A stretch of 64,000 bases of DNA. Origin: an uncultured Mycoplasmatota bacterium (GTDB taxonomy: Bacteria > Bacillota_I > Bacilli_A > RF39 > UBA660). Where the stretch lies: positions 48,842-112,841 of the forward strand of contig UQVR01000001.1 in the NCBI GenBank assembly GCA_900544625.1, given 5' to 3'. The translations under genes and the position numbers were made by a program. The notes under the pieces are model-generated. The model did no database searches. It saw nothing but the letters and a program-made list of their open reading frames with translations, and was not told the DNA's origin. Shown here piece after piece: positions 16,822 to 25,268 of this stretch (positions within the stretch are counted from its first letter, which is position 1; each line of letters begins with the position of its first letter).

Positions 16822-17649
16822 ATGAATGAATTAATATTAAATAATAGTATTTTTGAAAATATAAAACATATTGATGAAAATGGTAATGAATATTGGTTTG
16901 CAAGAGAACTTCAAAATGTTTTGGAATATAAAAGATGGGATAAATTTAATAATGTAATTACTAATGCAACAATTTCTTGTAAGAATAGCAATTATGCTAT
17001 TGATCACCATTTTTCCCAAGTGGGAAAAATGGTCGACATCGGATCAAAAACTTCCAGAAGTATTTCTGATTATAAATTGTCCCGTTATGCATGTTACTTA
17101 ATAGCTCAGAATGGTGATAGTAGAAAGAAAGTTGTTGCACTTGCTCAAACATACTTTGCTGTTCAAACTAGAAAAATGGAAATTACTGAAAGAGAATATT
17201 CTACTTTAACTGAAGATGAGAAAAGATTTTATCAAAGAAATTTAACTAAAAGAGGAAACTATTCTTTAAATCAAACTGCTAAAGGTGCTGGAGTTAAAAA
17301 CTTTGATAAATTTCATAATTCTGGTTATAAGGGGTTATATAATGGTGAAACTGCTAATGATATAGCTAAAAGAAAAGGTTTAAGATATAGAGAAGATATC
17401 TTAGATAACATGGGTAGTGATGAACTTATTGCTAATTTGTTTAGAATATCTCAAACGGAACAAAAATTAAAAAGGGATAATGTAAAAGGAGAAACTAAAG
17501 CTAATGATGTTCATTATGAAGTTGGAAAAAAGGTAAGAAAAGCTATTGCTGATATTGGTGGAACCATGCCTGAAGAGTTTCCAACACCTGAAAAAAGTTT
17601 AAAAACATTAGAAAAAGAAAGTAAGAATAAATTAATAAATCATAGATAA
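16822..17649 (+). CDS. dinD: DNA-damage-inducible protein D
   Basis: 275 residues matching DinD across its length: an N-terminal BRO-N-like region (YWFARELQNVLEYKRWDKF), SRYACYLIAQNGD, AQTYFAVQTRKME, TEDEKRF, the HNSGYKGLYNG segment, NLFRISQTEQKLKRD, and the C-terminal VGKKVRKAI...GGTMPEEFPTP block. In E. coli DinD is SOS-induced and modulates RecA filament activity. No consensus Gram-positive LexA box was found upstream. AAGGGGGA precedes ATG 16822. It forms a tight operon with a HipA-like kinase (13-nt gap) and a GNAT protein, inserted between xseA and xseB. Confidence 0.9.
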   Translation: MNELILNNSIFENIKHIDENGNEYWFARELQNVLEYKRWDKFNNVITNATISCKNSNYAIDHHFSQVGKMVDIGSKTSRSISDYKLSRYACYLIAQNGDSRKKVVALAQTYFAVQTRKMEITEREYSTLTEDEKRFYQRNLTKRGNYSLNQTAKGAGVKNFDKFHNSGYKGLYNGETANDIAKRKGLRYREDILDNMGSDELIANLFRISQTEQKLKRDNVKGETKANDVHYEVGKKVRKAIADIGGTMPEEFPTPEKSLKTLEKESKNKLINHR

Positions 17650-17662
17650 AGAAGGAATAAAT

Positions 17663-18472
17663 ATGAAACTAACTGAAAAGCAGAAAGCAGAATTATTATC
17701 TAAAGAGCATAATTATGTTGATATAGATGGTGTTCAATACTTTTGTAAAGTTGCTAAAAATGATTGTAATGAAATATTAGCGTATAGATTAGCAAGTCTT
17801 GTTGGTATTAATTGTCCACTTTATCACATTGTTAGAGTAAATAAAGACTTATATTATTTAAGTTATAGTTTTAATAATTTAGGAAATTTTAAACGTGGAA
17901 AAGATTTAATTGGAATAGATTACTTTTCTAATACTATATATAATTTGTGGTATGTAGTAGAAAAAGAATATCCCAAAGAATGTAAAGATTTAATATTTGA
18001 TTTAGTAAAAGTATTTATTTTTGATATATTTATGCTTAATGGAGATAGACATGCTGGCAATTATGCAATTGTAGAAGAAAATGGTAAACCTAACATTTAT
18101 ATATTTGATAATGAATCGATATTTGAATCTATTTTTAGAGTTGAATTAAGTCCTAAATATAGTAAAAGAGATTTTTTGGGAAATGGTACAAGAATAATAA
18201 ATGATCCTAGTGCCACAATTGGAATGAAGCAAAATATGGAATTGTTAGAATATTTTTTAATTACTTCTTCTAAATTATTTTGCGATTTAGTTATAGATTT
18301 TTATAATAAACTTACTCCTGATGTTGTGTATAATGTTATTTTAGAAGTAGAGAAGTTTACTGGAATAACTAATTATGATAAAGATTATAATATGAAACTT
18401 TACAAGAAGAATTATGAGTTAATTGGTGATTTATTAAAAGATATGAATTTTATTAAAAAGGAAGGGAGATAA
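17663..18472 (+). CDS. Short HipA-like kinase, copy 2
   Basis: 269 residues, paralogue of the protein at 14694. It shares the FCKVAKND Lys region, LYYLSYSFNNLG, and the HipA-type catalytic loop NGDRHAGN (Asp128, Asn133) followed by DNE (149-151), so the kinase core looks intact. The N-terminal HipA subdomain and an adjacent HTH antitoxin are absent. The order dinD - kinase - GNAT with gaps of 13 and 2 nt indicates one transcript. AGAAGGAAT precedes the ATG. Whether it is a toxin, a persistence kinase or a housekeeping kinase cannot be told from sequence. Confidence 0.7.
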   Translation: MKLTEKQKAELLSKEHNYVDIDGVQYFCKVAKNDCNEILAYRLASLVGINCPLYHIVRVNKDLYYLSYSFNNLGNFKRGKDLIGIDYFSNTIYNLWYVVEKEYPKECKDLIFDLVKVFIFDIFMLNGDRHAGNYAIVEENGKPNIYIFDNESIFESIFRVELSPKYSKRDFLGNGTRIINDPSATIGMKQNMELLEYFLITSSKLFCDLVIDFYNKLTPDVVYNVILEVEKFTGITNYDKDYNMKLYKKNYELIGDLLKDMNFIKKEGR

Positions 18473-18474
18473 AA

Positions 18475-19011
18475 ATGAATGATTTAAAATTAGTTATACC
18501 AGATAATAATGATAAGAAAAGCGCTCTTTTAATGCTTGATGAAATTAAAGCTGTTGATGCTGGGCTTCCATGGCAATATTCAGGCCTTGCTAATTTGGAA
18601 GAGGCAACATCTTATGAAGATTGGGTTAAAGAAAAAACAAATGAAAAAAATGGTATTGATTTAAGAGATGGTTATGTTCCGTGTACAACATTATTTTTAA
18701 AAAGAATGAGTGATAATAAAGTATGTGGTTCTATTAGTATTAGACACGAGTTAAATGACTTTTTATTTAAGTTTGGAGGTCATATTGGATATTCGATTAC
18801 TCCGAGTGAACGTGGTAAAGGTTATGGTAAATTACAACTTAAAATGGGTTTAGAAATAGCTAAAAGTTTAGGTATAAAAAATTGTTTAATAACTGCAGAT
18901 GTTGAAAATATTGTAAGTAATAAGACTATTATTTCTGAAGGTGGAATTTTAGAAAATACTGTTATGTGGAATAATGATCCTTTAAATAGGTATTGGATTA
19001 ATTTAAAATAG
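18475..19011 (+). CDS. GNAT-family N-acetyltransferase
   Basis: 178 residues. The acetyl-CoA binding signature is in HIGYSITPSERGKGYGKLQL (ERGKGYG is the Q/RxxGxG/A loop), followed by the helix KMGLEIAKSLGI and the beta-5 region CLITADVENIVSNKTI with Asn residues typical of the fold. The substrate is not predictable. GGGAG precedes ATG 18475, only 2 nt after the HipA-like gene; its last codons contain the promoter for xseB. Confidence 0.85.
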   Translation: MNDLKLVIPDNNDKKSALLMLDEIKAVDAGLPWQYSGLANLEEATSYEDWVKEKTNEKNGIDLRDGYVPCTTLFLKRMSDNKVCGSISIRHELNDFLFKFGGHIGYSITPSERGKGYGKLQLKMGLEIAKSLGIKNCLITADVENIVSNKTIISEGGILENTVMWNNDPLNRYWINLK

Positions 19012-19021
19012 TTGGTATAAT
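18993..19021 (+). promoter_or_regulatory. Promoter for xseB-proS inside the GNAT gene end
   Basis: TTGGAT 18993-18998, 17-nt spacer, extended TGgTATAAT with the hexamer at 19016-19021. It lets xseB be expressed independently of the inserted cassette. Confidence 0.7.
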
Positions 19022-19042
19022 AATGATGAAAGGAAATAAGTT

Positions 19043-19261
19043 ATGGAAGAAAATAAGAATTTTGAAGAATCTTTACAAGAATTAGAATGTATTGTAAAAG
19101 AACTTGAAAGCGGAAATGTTAATTTGGATGATGCAATAAATAAATATACACAAGCTATGAAATTGGCTAAATATTGTGGAGAAAAATTAAATGATGCCAC
19201 TAAAAAAGTTAATAAAATCTTAACTGAAGATAATGAATTAAAAGAATTTAATGCAGAATAA
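19043..19261 (+). CDS. xseB: Exodeoxyribonuclease VII small subunit
   Basis: 72-residue helical hairpin protein that coats XseA. The conserved segments FEESLQELECIVKELESGN and DAINKYTQAMKLAKYC are present; length is normal. AAGGAAA precedes ATG 19043. Separated from xseA by dinD, a HipA-like kinase and a GNAT gene, it has acquired or kept its own promoter and precedes proS by 9 nt. Confidence 0.95.
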   Translation: MEENKNFEESLQELECIVKELESGNVNLDDAINKYTQAMKLAKYCGEKLNDATKKVNKILTEDNELKEFNAE

Positions 19262-19270
19262 GGTGAGAAT

Positions 19271-20683
19271 ATGGAAGTAAAAGATATTACAAATAGAGAT
19301 GTAGATTTTGCTAAATGGTATACAGATGTATGTAGAAAAGCAGATTTAGTAGATTATTCAAGTGTAAAGGGAAGTATGATAATTAGACCTCTTGGATATG
19401 CCATTTGGGAAGAAATACAAAAAAATATGGATAGAATGTTTAAAGAAACTGGTCATGAAAATGTACAAATGCCAATGTTTATCCCTGAGTCACTTCTTAA
19501 CGTTGAAAAAGAACATGTTAAAGGATTTGCTCCAGAAGTTGCATGGGTTACATATGGAGGACAAGAAAAACTTGAAGAAAGAATGTGCGTAAGACCAACA
19601 AGTGAAGTATTATTTTGTGACCATTATAAAAAAATAATTAACACTTATAGAGATTTACCCATTCTTTATAATCAATGGTGTACAATAGTTAGATGGGAAA
19701 AAACAACAAGACCTTTTCTTAGAAGTCGTGAGATATTATGGCAAGAAGGTCATACAATGCATAGAACTGCCGAAGAAGCAAGAGAAGAAACTTTAAGAAT
19801 GTTTAACGTCTATAAAACTTTTCAAGAAGATTATCTAGCTTTACCCGTAATTACAGGAAGAAAAACTGAAAAAGAAAAATTTGCAGGTGCTGAAGAAACT
19901 TATACTTTAGAAGCTATGATGTACAATGGTTATGCTCTTCAAAATGGTACAAGTCATTATTTTGGTAATCATTTTGCTAAAGCGTTTGGTATTAAATTTA
20001 CGGATAGTGATAATACACTTAAAACTCCATATCAAACTAGTTGGGGAGTTTCAACTAGAATGATCGGAGCAATAATTATGACTCATGGTGATGATCATGG
20101 GTTAGTTCTTCCACCAATGATTGCACCATTTAAAGTTATAGTTATTCCTATCGGAGATGTTGCCACTGAATTAGAAAGTTTAAAAAACACTTTAAAAGAA
20201 AATGGTATTACTTTTAAAGTTGATGAATCTAATAAAACTCCTGGATTTAAATTTGCAGAAGCGGAAGTTAAAGGATATCCAATTAGAATAGAACTTGGTA
20301 AAAGAGATTTAGAAAATAATCATGTAACTTTAGTAAGAAGAGATACTTTAGAAAAAATAATTGTTACTTTTGATGAAATAATACCTAGAGTTAAGGAATT
20401 ACTTGTGATGATTCAAAATGATATGTTTGAAAGAGCAAAAGCAAGAAGAGATTCTATGATTTATGATGCAAAAACTTATGATGAACTAAAAGAAATAGCC
20501 ACAACAAAAGATGGTGGTTTTACCAAGATTAATTGGTGTGGCGATGTTGCCTGTGAAAATAAAATTAAAGATGATTTTGGAATAAAGTCAAGATGTTTAA
20601 TCGAAGATGAAGAGGTAACTGGACCATGTACTGTATGTGGCAGGAAAGCTAAAACAAGATTATATATTGGAAGACAATATTAA
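19271..20683 (+). CDS. proS: Prolyl-tRNA synthetase, archaeal/eukaryal type
   Basis: Class II enzyme charging tRNA-Pro. The 470-residue form without the ~180-residue editing insertion of the bacterial type is the type 3 ProRS. Motifs seen: IRPLGYAIWEEIQ, VRPTSEVLFCDHY, IVRWEKTTRPFLRSREILWQEGH (motif 2), and the motif 3 region with SWGVSTRMIG. The C-terminus carries a Cys cluster (WCGDVACENK, then CTVCGRKAK), the usual zinc-binding domain, and ends in Tyr. AGGTGAG precedes the ATG. A terminator follows. Confidence 0.95.
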   Translation: MEVKDITNRDVDFAKWYTDVCRKADLVDYSSVKGSMIIRPLGYAIWEEIQKNMDRMFKETGHENVQMPMFIPESLLNVEKEHVKGFAPEVAWVTYGGQEKLEERMCVRPTSEVLFCDHYKKIINTYRDLPILYNQWCTIVRWEKTTRPFLRSREILWQEGHTMHRTAEEAREETLRMFNVYKTFQEDYLALPVITGRKTEKEKFAGAEETYTLEAMMYNGYALQNGTSHYFGNHFAKAFGIKFTDSDNTLKTPYQTSWGVSTRMIGAIIMTHGDDHGLVLPPMIAPFKVIVIPIGDVATELESLKNTLKENGITFKVDESNKTPGFKFAEAEVKGYPIRIELGKRDLENNHVTLVRRDTLEKIIVTFDEIIPRVKELLVMIQNDMFERAKARRDSMIYDAKTYDELKEIATTKDGGFTKINWCGDVACENKIKDDFGIKSRCLIEDEEVTGPCTVCGRKAKTRLYIGRQY

Positions 20684-20705
20684 AAATTTTTTTAAGCATT
20701 ATAAT

Positions 20706-20739
20706 AAAAGTAGATAGAATGTAAACTACCTACTTTTTT
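20706..20739 (+). terminator. Terminator between convergent proS and flippase genes
   Basis: AAAAGTAG (20706-20713) / CTACTTTT (20730-20737) with T tract to 20739; A-rich left flank allows function on the minus strand too. Confidence 0.75.
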
Positions 20740-20749
20740 ATTTAAATTA

Positions 20750-22036
20750 TTAAATGTATTTTTTTAAATATTTAAAGTTTAATAATACTACAAATAAAAT
20801 GTTTACTATTTCAGCAATAACTAAACTATAAATACCAATGTGACATAAAGATAGAATAGACATAACAATTAGTTTTAATATAACACCCCATAAAGTTATA
20901 TTCATAGTAATTTTAGCATAACCTAGTGCTTGAAGTGCTGATGTAAGAACACCTTCTAAGTAAAATAGAACAAAGAATGGAGAAAGTATTTTGATGTAAT
21001 TTGAACCGTTCGTGGTGTTATATAAAGAAAATAAAAGATTATCTCGAAAAGTAAATATAATAAATGAGAAGAATGTACCAATAATTAATGAAAATATAAG
21101 TGCTTGGTGTATTCTTCTTTTTACCATTATGTTGTTTTTTTCACCATGAAACTTACTTATTTCTGGTAATAAAGAAGTTGATATTGCTGCAATAAAAAAA
21201 CCAGGCATAGTTAAAAGGGCAAGCGAATAAGCATTGTAAGCTCCATATTCACGAAGTATGTAGGAATTTGTGTATCCTGAAAAAAGGAGTAAATTTGTAA
21301 GAATAATTGGTTCTAAGAAATAACCAATATTTCCAATTATTCTACTTGATACGGTAGGTAGGGATATATCTAATATATCTTTAGTATGCTTTTTACTAGG
21401 TAGTAATTTTGTTTTATAATTAATATGTTTTGGTAAGAAAAATAAAAATACTATTATTGAAGAAATTTCTGATAAAATAGTTAGAAGTATTAAACCTAGT
21501 ACAGCATGCATAACTGAATTTTTCATTAATATGGGTAATACTGTAATAATAATTATTAATCTTATAATTTGTTCTATAATATTACTTGTAGCATGAGGTA
21601 TCATGTTTTGCTTGCCTGCAAAATATCCTTTTAAAACAGATGAGATAGATACAAATGGTAAAGTTAGAGAAAAAGCAAGTAATATTGGAGATGCAAGAGG
21701 TTCTTTAAGCAAGTTAATAGCTATAAAATCTTTAGTTAGTAAAATAAGTAAAATAAGTAAAAAATTAATAGATAAAATTAAGAATGTTGCTGATGTAAGA
21801 ATTCTTATGGAACGCCCTTTATTTTCTGATACTAATTTAGAGATAGAAATAGGAATAGCAAGAGTAGATATGGTAAGTAATAATGAGTATGTTGGAGTTG
21901 CTATAGTAAATAAACTAATACCATATTCTCCGATTATTCTGGTGTAAATTACTTTGATTATAAAACCTAAAATTTTAGTAAGAAAACCACTTAAAATAAG
22001 TATTAAAGTTGATTTTATAAATAAGTTTTTTTTCAT
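20750..22036 (-). CDS. SpoVB/MATE-superfamily polysaccharide or lipid flippase
   Basis: 428 residues with about 12-14 hydrophobic helices and no large soluble domain. The N-terminus FLTKILGFIIKVIYTRIIGEYGISLFTIATPTY is the conserved first helices of the oligosaccharide flippase group (SpoVB, YtgP, Wzx) in the MOP superfamily, and LKGYFAGKQNMIPHATSN matches the loop seen in SpoVB-like proteins. Probable role: moving a lipid-linked sugar or peptidoglycan precursor across the membrane. The transported lipid cannot be named. GGAGAAATCAC precedes the ATG; transcription diverges from relA. Confidence 0.8.
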   Translation of the reverse strand: MKKNLFIKSTLILILSGFLTKILGFIIKVIYTRIIGEYGISLFTIATPTYSLLLTISTLAIPISISKLVSENKGRSIRILTSATFLILSINFLLILLILLTKDFIAINLLKEPLASPILLAFSLTLPFVSISSVLKGYFAGKQNMIPHATSNIIEQIIRLIIIITVLPILMKNSVMHAVLGLILLTILSEISSIIVFLFFLPKHINYKTKLLPSKKHTKDILDISLPTVSSRIIGNIGYFLEPIILTNLLLFSGYTNSYILREYGAYNAYSLALLTMPGFFIAAISTSLLPEISKFHGEKNNIMVKRRIHQALIFSLIIGTFFSFIIFTFRDNLLFSLYNTTNGSNYIKILSPFFVLFYLEGVLTSALQALGYAKITMNITLWGVILKLIVMSILSLCHIGIYSLVIAEIVNILFVVLLNFKYLKKYI

Positions 22037-22106
22037 GTAATGTGATTTCTCCTTTATTTAAATGCAATTTTGTTATATAATAAATATATGTTGGAAGGTG
22101 GTTATT

Positions 22107-24233
22107 TTGCCAGATACAATTAATTTTGAAGAATTAGTTCCAAGACTTGAAAAAAGAGAACAATTTGAAACGATAAAAAAAGCATATTTATACGCTTATA
22201 ATGAACATAAGGGGATGAAAAGACTTACTAAAGATGACTTTATTACACATCCTTTAGAAGTTACTAAAATTCTTATGGATTTAAATGTTGATGATACTAC
22301 AATTATTGCCTCATTGTTACATGAAGTTATTAACAATGGTAATAAGACTTATGATGATTTGGTTAATGATTTTGGAGAAGATATAGCTAAGATTGTTTTA
22401 AGCGTGTCTAAAATTAATAAATTAGAATTACCAGATAATAATGAATCTAGTGTAATATATTTAAGAAAAATACTTGTTGGACTTGCCCAAGATGTTAGAG
22501 TTTTATATATTAAGCTTGCAGATAGACTTCATAATATGAGAACTAATTGGGCAATTAATCCTCAAAAACAAAAACAAAAAGCTGAAGAAACTATGTCTGT
22601 TTTAGTACCAATTGCTCATAGACTTGGTATTAATTCTATTAAAAGCGAACTTGAAAATTTATCACTTTATTATTTAAAACCAGATGTATATAATGATATT
22701 TTAGAAAAACTAAATGAAACTGTAGATGAACTAAATGGTTACTTAGAAGAAATGAAAGAAAGTATTATTGATATCTTAACTGATGCTGGTATTAAATTTG
22801 AAATAAAAGGACGAGTTAAAAGTGTTTATAGTATATATAATAAGTTATCTAATGGTAAAGAATGGAATAAAATATATGATATTTTAGCTTTAAGAATATT
22901 TGTGGAAGAAGAATCTGATTGTTATCAAGTTATTGGTTTAATACATTCAAGATTTAGACCAATGCCAAAAAGATTTAAAGATTATATAGCGAGTCCAAAA
23001 GAAAATATGTATCAAAGTCTACATACCACTGTGTTTGGAATAGAAGGACATGTTTTTGAAATTCAAGTAAGAACTTATGAAATGGATGAAATAGCTGAAA
23101 AAGGTATTGCGAGTCATTGGTCATATAAGGAAAAAGGTACTAAAAAGATTCAAAACGTTATGGAACAAAAATTAGAAATGTTTAGAAATGTTATTGAATC
23201 AAGTAATAATGATACTGATGCAGATTTTGAAAGTAAGGTTAACGCTGATATATTTAGTGATTTAATATATACATATACTCCGAAGGGTGATGTTGTGGAA
23301 CTTCCAATTGGTTCTACACCGATTGACTTTGCTTATAGAATTCACTCAAGAGTTGGAGATACGACGGTCGGAGCAATTGTAAATGATCAAATTGTACCAC
23401 TTTCATATGAACTTAAAAATGATGATGTTGTAAATATTAAAACAAATAACAATAGCACACCAAATAAAGATTGGCTTTCTTTTGTTAAAACAAGTCAAGC
23501 AAAAAATAAAATTAAAGCATTCTTTAGTAAACAAGATAAGGAAGAATATATTGAAAAAGGTAAAAATATTTTAGAAGCAGAACTTAGAAAAAGAAAAATG
23601 GCTTTTAATGAAGTATTAACTCCAGAAGTAATTGAAAAGTTAATTAAAGATTTGAAAGTAAAAGATTTGGATGAAATATATTTAAGTATTGGATCTTTAA
23701 GATTTACTGCTGGTTATATAATTAATCTAACAAAAGCTGATAAGCACGAAGTTGATGATGCTTTGTTTGAAAGAAAATTATCGATTCCTAAGATTAATTA
23801 CAAAAGCGATATTTTAGTTGAAGGTAATTCAGATATTATGGTTAATATTGCTAAATGTTGTATGCCTATTAAAGGTGATGAAATAGTGGGCTTTATTACA
23901 AAAGGACAAGGTATCAGTGTCCATAAAAAAGGATGTTCTAATGTACCTGATAATAGTGAAAGAGTAGTGGATGTATCATGGAATATGGATGCAAGTAATT
24001 ATTATTTTACTAATATTTATGTTTATGTTACTGCTGGTTTTGATTTACTTGTAAATATTATTACAGAAGTTGGTAAACTTGGTTGTATTGTAAGGTCTTG
24101 TAATACTAAAGAATTTGATAATAAAACTATGTATGAAATAAATATAAGAATAAAGGATAAAGTAGAACTAGATAATGTTATGAAAAATATTAGAAAAATA
24201 CATAATGTTATAGATGTTAAGGAGGAAATATAG
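22107..24233 (+). CDS. relA: RelA/SpoT-family (p)ppGpp synthetase with degenerate hydrolase motif
   Basis: 708-residue long RSH protein controlling the stringent response. The N-terminal HD hydrolase region is present (HPLEVTKIL, ADRLHNMRT) but the catalytic HDxxED motif reads HEVINN (residues 72-77), so three metal/catalytic positions are changed. The synthetase domain is intact: GRVKSVYSIYNK, FKDYIASPK, MYQSLHTTV, EIQVRT, ASHWSYK. TGS (YTPKGDVVELP), zinc-finger-like KCCMPIKGDE and ACT domains follow. TTG 22107 is chosen as start: AAGGTGG lies 5 nt upstream and the product begins MPDTINFEELV; the upstream in-frame ATG 22062 has no ribosome binding site. Confidence 0.9.
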   Translation: MPDTINFEELVPRLEKREQFETIKKAYLYAYNEHKGMKRLTKDDFITHPLEVTKILMDLNVDDTTIIASLLHEVINNGNKTYDDLVNDFGEDIAKIVLSVSKINKLELPDNNESSVIYLRKILVGLAQDVRVLYIKLADRLHNMRTNWAINPQKQKQKAEETMSVLVPIAHRLGINSIKSELENLSLYYLKPDVYNDILEKLNETVDELNGYLEEMKESIIDILTDAGIKFEIKGRVKSVYSIYNKLSNGKEWNKIYDILALRIFVEEESDCYQVIGLIHSRFRPMPKRFKDYIASPKENMYQSLHTTVFGIEGHVFEIQVRTYEMDEIAEKGIASHWSYKEKGTKKIQNVMEQKLEMFRNVIESSNNDTDADFESKVNADIFSDLIYTYTPKGDVVELPIGSTPIDFAYRIHSRVGDTTVGAIVNDQIVPLSYELKNDDVVNIKTNNNSTPNKDWLSFVKTSQAKNKIKAFFSKQDKEEYIEKGKNILEAELRKRKMAFNEVLTPEVIEKLIKDLKVKDLDEIYLSIGSLRFTAGYIINLTKADKHEVDDALFERKLSIPKINYKSDILVEGNSDIMVNIAKCCMPIKGDEIVGFITKGQGISVHKKGCSNVPDNSERVVDVSWNMDASNYYFTNIYVYVTAGFDLLVNIITEVGKLGCIVRSCNTKEFDNKTMYEINIRIKDKVELDNVMKNIRKIHNVIDVKEEI

Positions 24234-24667
24234 TGAAAGTAGTAGTACAAAGAAGTAAAAAAAGTAGTGTTAGTGTTTCAGAAAAGATAGTAAATGAAAT
24301 AGATAATGGCATGGTTTTATTAGTTTCTTTTACTCAAGGAGATACAATTGATAATATTTTAAAAATGACTAAGAAAATTGCTAATTTAAGAATATTTGAT
24401 GATGAAAAAGGTGTTATGAATAAGTCAATTTTAGATGTTGGTGGAGAAATATTATCAATATCACAATTTACTTTATATGGTGATACCACCAAAGGAAATA
24501 GACCCTCATATGTTAAGGCTTTAAATGGAGAAGAAGCAATAAAGTTATATGAAACATTTAATGAAGAAATGAATAAGTATGTTGTAACTAAACCAGGTAT
24601 TTTCGGAGCTGAAATGATGGTTAATATTTCTAATGATGGACCAGTAACTTTAATTATGGAGTTTTAG
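24233..24667 (+). CDS. dtd: D-aminoacyl-tRNA deacylase
   Basis: Hydrolyses D-Tyr and other D-aminoacyl-tRNAs. 144 residues; N-terminal MKVVVQRSKKSSVSV, signature SISQFTLYGDTTKGNRPSY and C-terminal NISNDGPVTLIME are all present. GTG start at 24233 overlaps the relA stop by 1 nt, with AAGGAGG at 24219-24225, so it is coupled to relA. A relA-dtd order is common in Bacillota. Confidence 0.95.
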   Translation: MKVVVQRSKKSSVSVSEKIVNEIDNGMVLLVSFTQGDTIDNILKMTKKIANLRIFDDEKGVMNKSILDVGGEILSISQFTLYGDTTKGNRPSYVKALNGEEAIKLYETFNEEMNKYVVTKPGIFGAEMMVNISNDGPVTLIMEF

Positions 24668-25075
24668 ATGAAAAATTTTTTAAATAAGTATAAAACTATA
24701 TTTACTTATTTATTATCTAGTGGTTTATCTTTTGTTGTTGATATTATATCATTTTCTATAATACTTTATTTTATAAAGGATAGATTTCTTGATGCGATAT
24801 TATTGTCTTCTTATGTTGCTAGAGTTATTTCTAGTGTAGTTAATTATATTGTAAATAAAAAATATGTATTTAAAAATGAAAAAAAGAAAAATTATAAAGC
24901 TTTTATAGAGTATTTCTTACTTGTAATAATTAATATTACAATCTCCGGTTTACTTGTAACTAAAGTTTATAATTATATACATTTAAATGCTACATTCATA
25001 AAAGTTATTATAGATTCTATAATATTTGTTGTAAATTATTTCTTGCAAAAGTTAATTATATTTAGGAAAAACTAA
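24668..25075 (+). CDS. GtrA-family membrane protein
   Basis: 135 residues with four hydrophobic segments. Family features: FTYLLSSGLSFVVDIISF in helix 1, ARVISSVVNYIVNKKYVF between helices 2 and 3, and the C-terminal VVNYFLQKLIIFRK. GtrA proteins are linked to moving or handling lipid-linked sugars for cell-surface glycan synthesis. Starts directly after the dtd stop, with GGAG 5 nt before that stop; last gene of the relA operon. A second GtrA-like domain occurs at 52929. Confidence 0.85.
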   Translation: MKNFLNKYKTIFTYLLSSGLSFVVDIISFSIILYFIKDRFLDAILLSSYVARVISSVVNYIVNKKYVFKNEKKKNYKAFIEYFLLVIINITISGLLVTKVYNYIHLNATFIKVIIDSIIFVVNYFLQKLIIFRKN

Positions 25076-25109
25076 AAACTACAAGGTGCTGTGACACATT
25101 GTAGTTTTT
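25074..25109 (+). terminator. Terminator of the relA-dtd-gtrA operon
   Basis: Eleven-pair stem AAAAACTACAA (25074-25084) / TTGTAGTTTTT (25099-25109). Confidence 0.85.
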
Positions 25110-25122
25110 ATAATTGTAAAAC

Positions 25123-25158
25123 TAAAAAACATCTAAATCAACGAGGTTGGTTTAGATG
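25123..25158 (-). terminator. Long hairpin, terminator for the minus-strand 967-aa gene
   Basis: Arms 25130-25142 and 25146-25158 form 13 pairs around a GAG triloop (one wobble on the plus strand). On the minus strand the hairpin is followed by six U (complement of 25124-25129), about 110 nt downstream of the 967-aa gene stop. Confidence 0.65.
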
Positions 25159-25177
25159 CAAAACAAATATTTGGTAG

Positions 25178-25214
25178 CATCCAATCTCGCGAAAAAACTG
25201 GATGTTCCTTTTTT
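25178..25214 (+). other. Second hairpin with T run in convergent spacer
   Basis: CATCCA (25178-25183) / TGGATG (25199-25204), a 15-nt loop containing the palindrome TCGCGA, then TTCC and six T at 25209-25214. Could be a weak plus-strand terminator. Between 25110 and 25268 I see nothing else. Confidence 0.4.
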
Positions 25215-25268
25215 AATTTATGCAAATTTTATTTGCTATATACATCGTACCACAAAACATGGTTATTG

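Noticed and set aside
14694..18472. HipBA-type toxin-antitoxin module
   Set aside because: Neither HipA-like gene has a neighbouring HTH antitoxin gene and both lack the HipA N-terminal subdomain. The XRE gene at 3455 is more than 11 kb away.
1677..22036. Evidence that the organism sporulates
   Set aside because: SpoIIM-like and SpoVB-like proteins occur widely in non-sporulating Bacillota, and no other sporulation gene is in the window.
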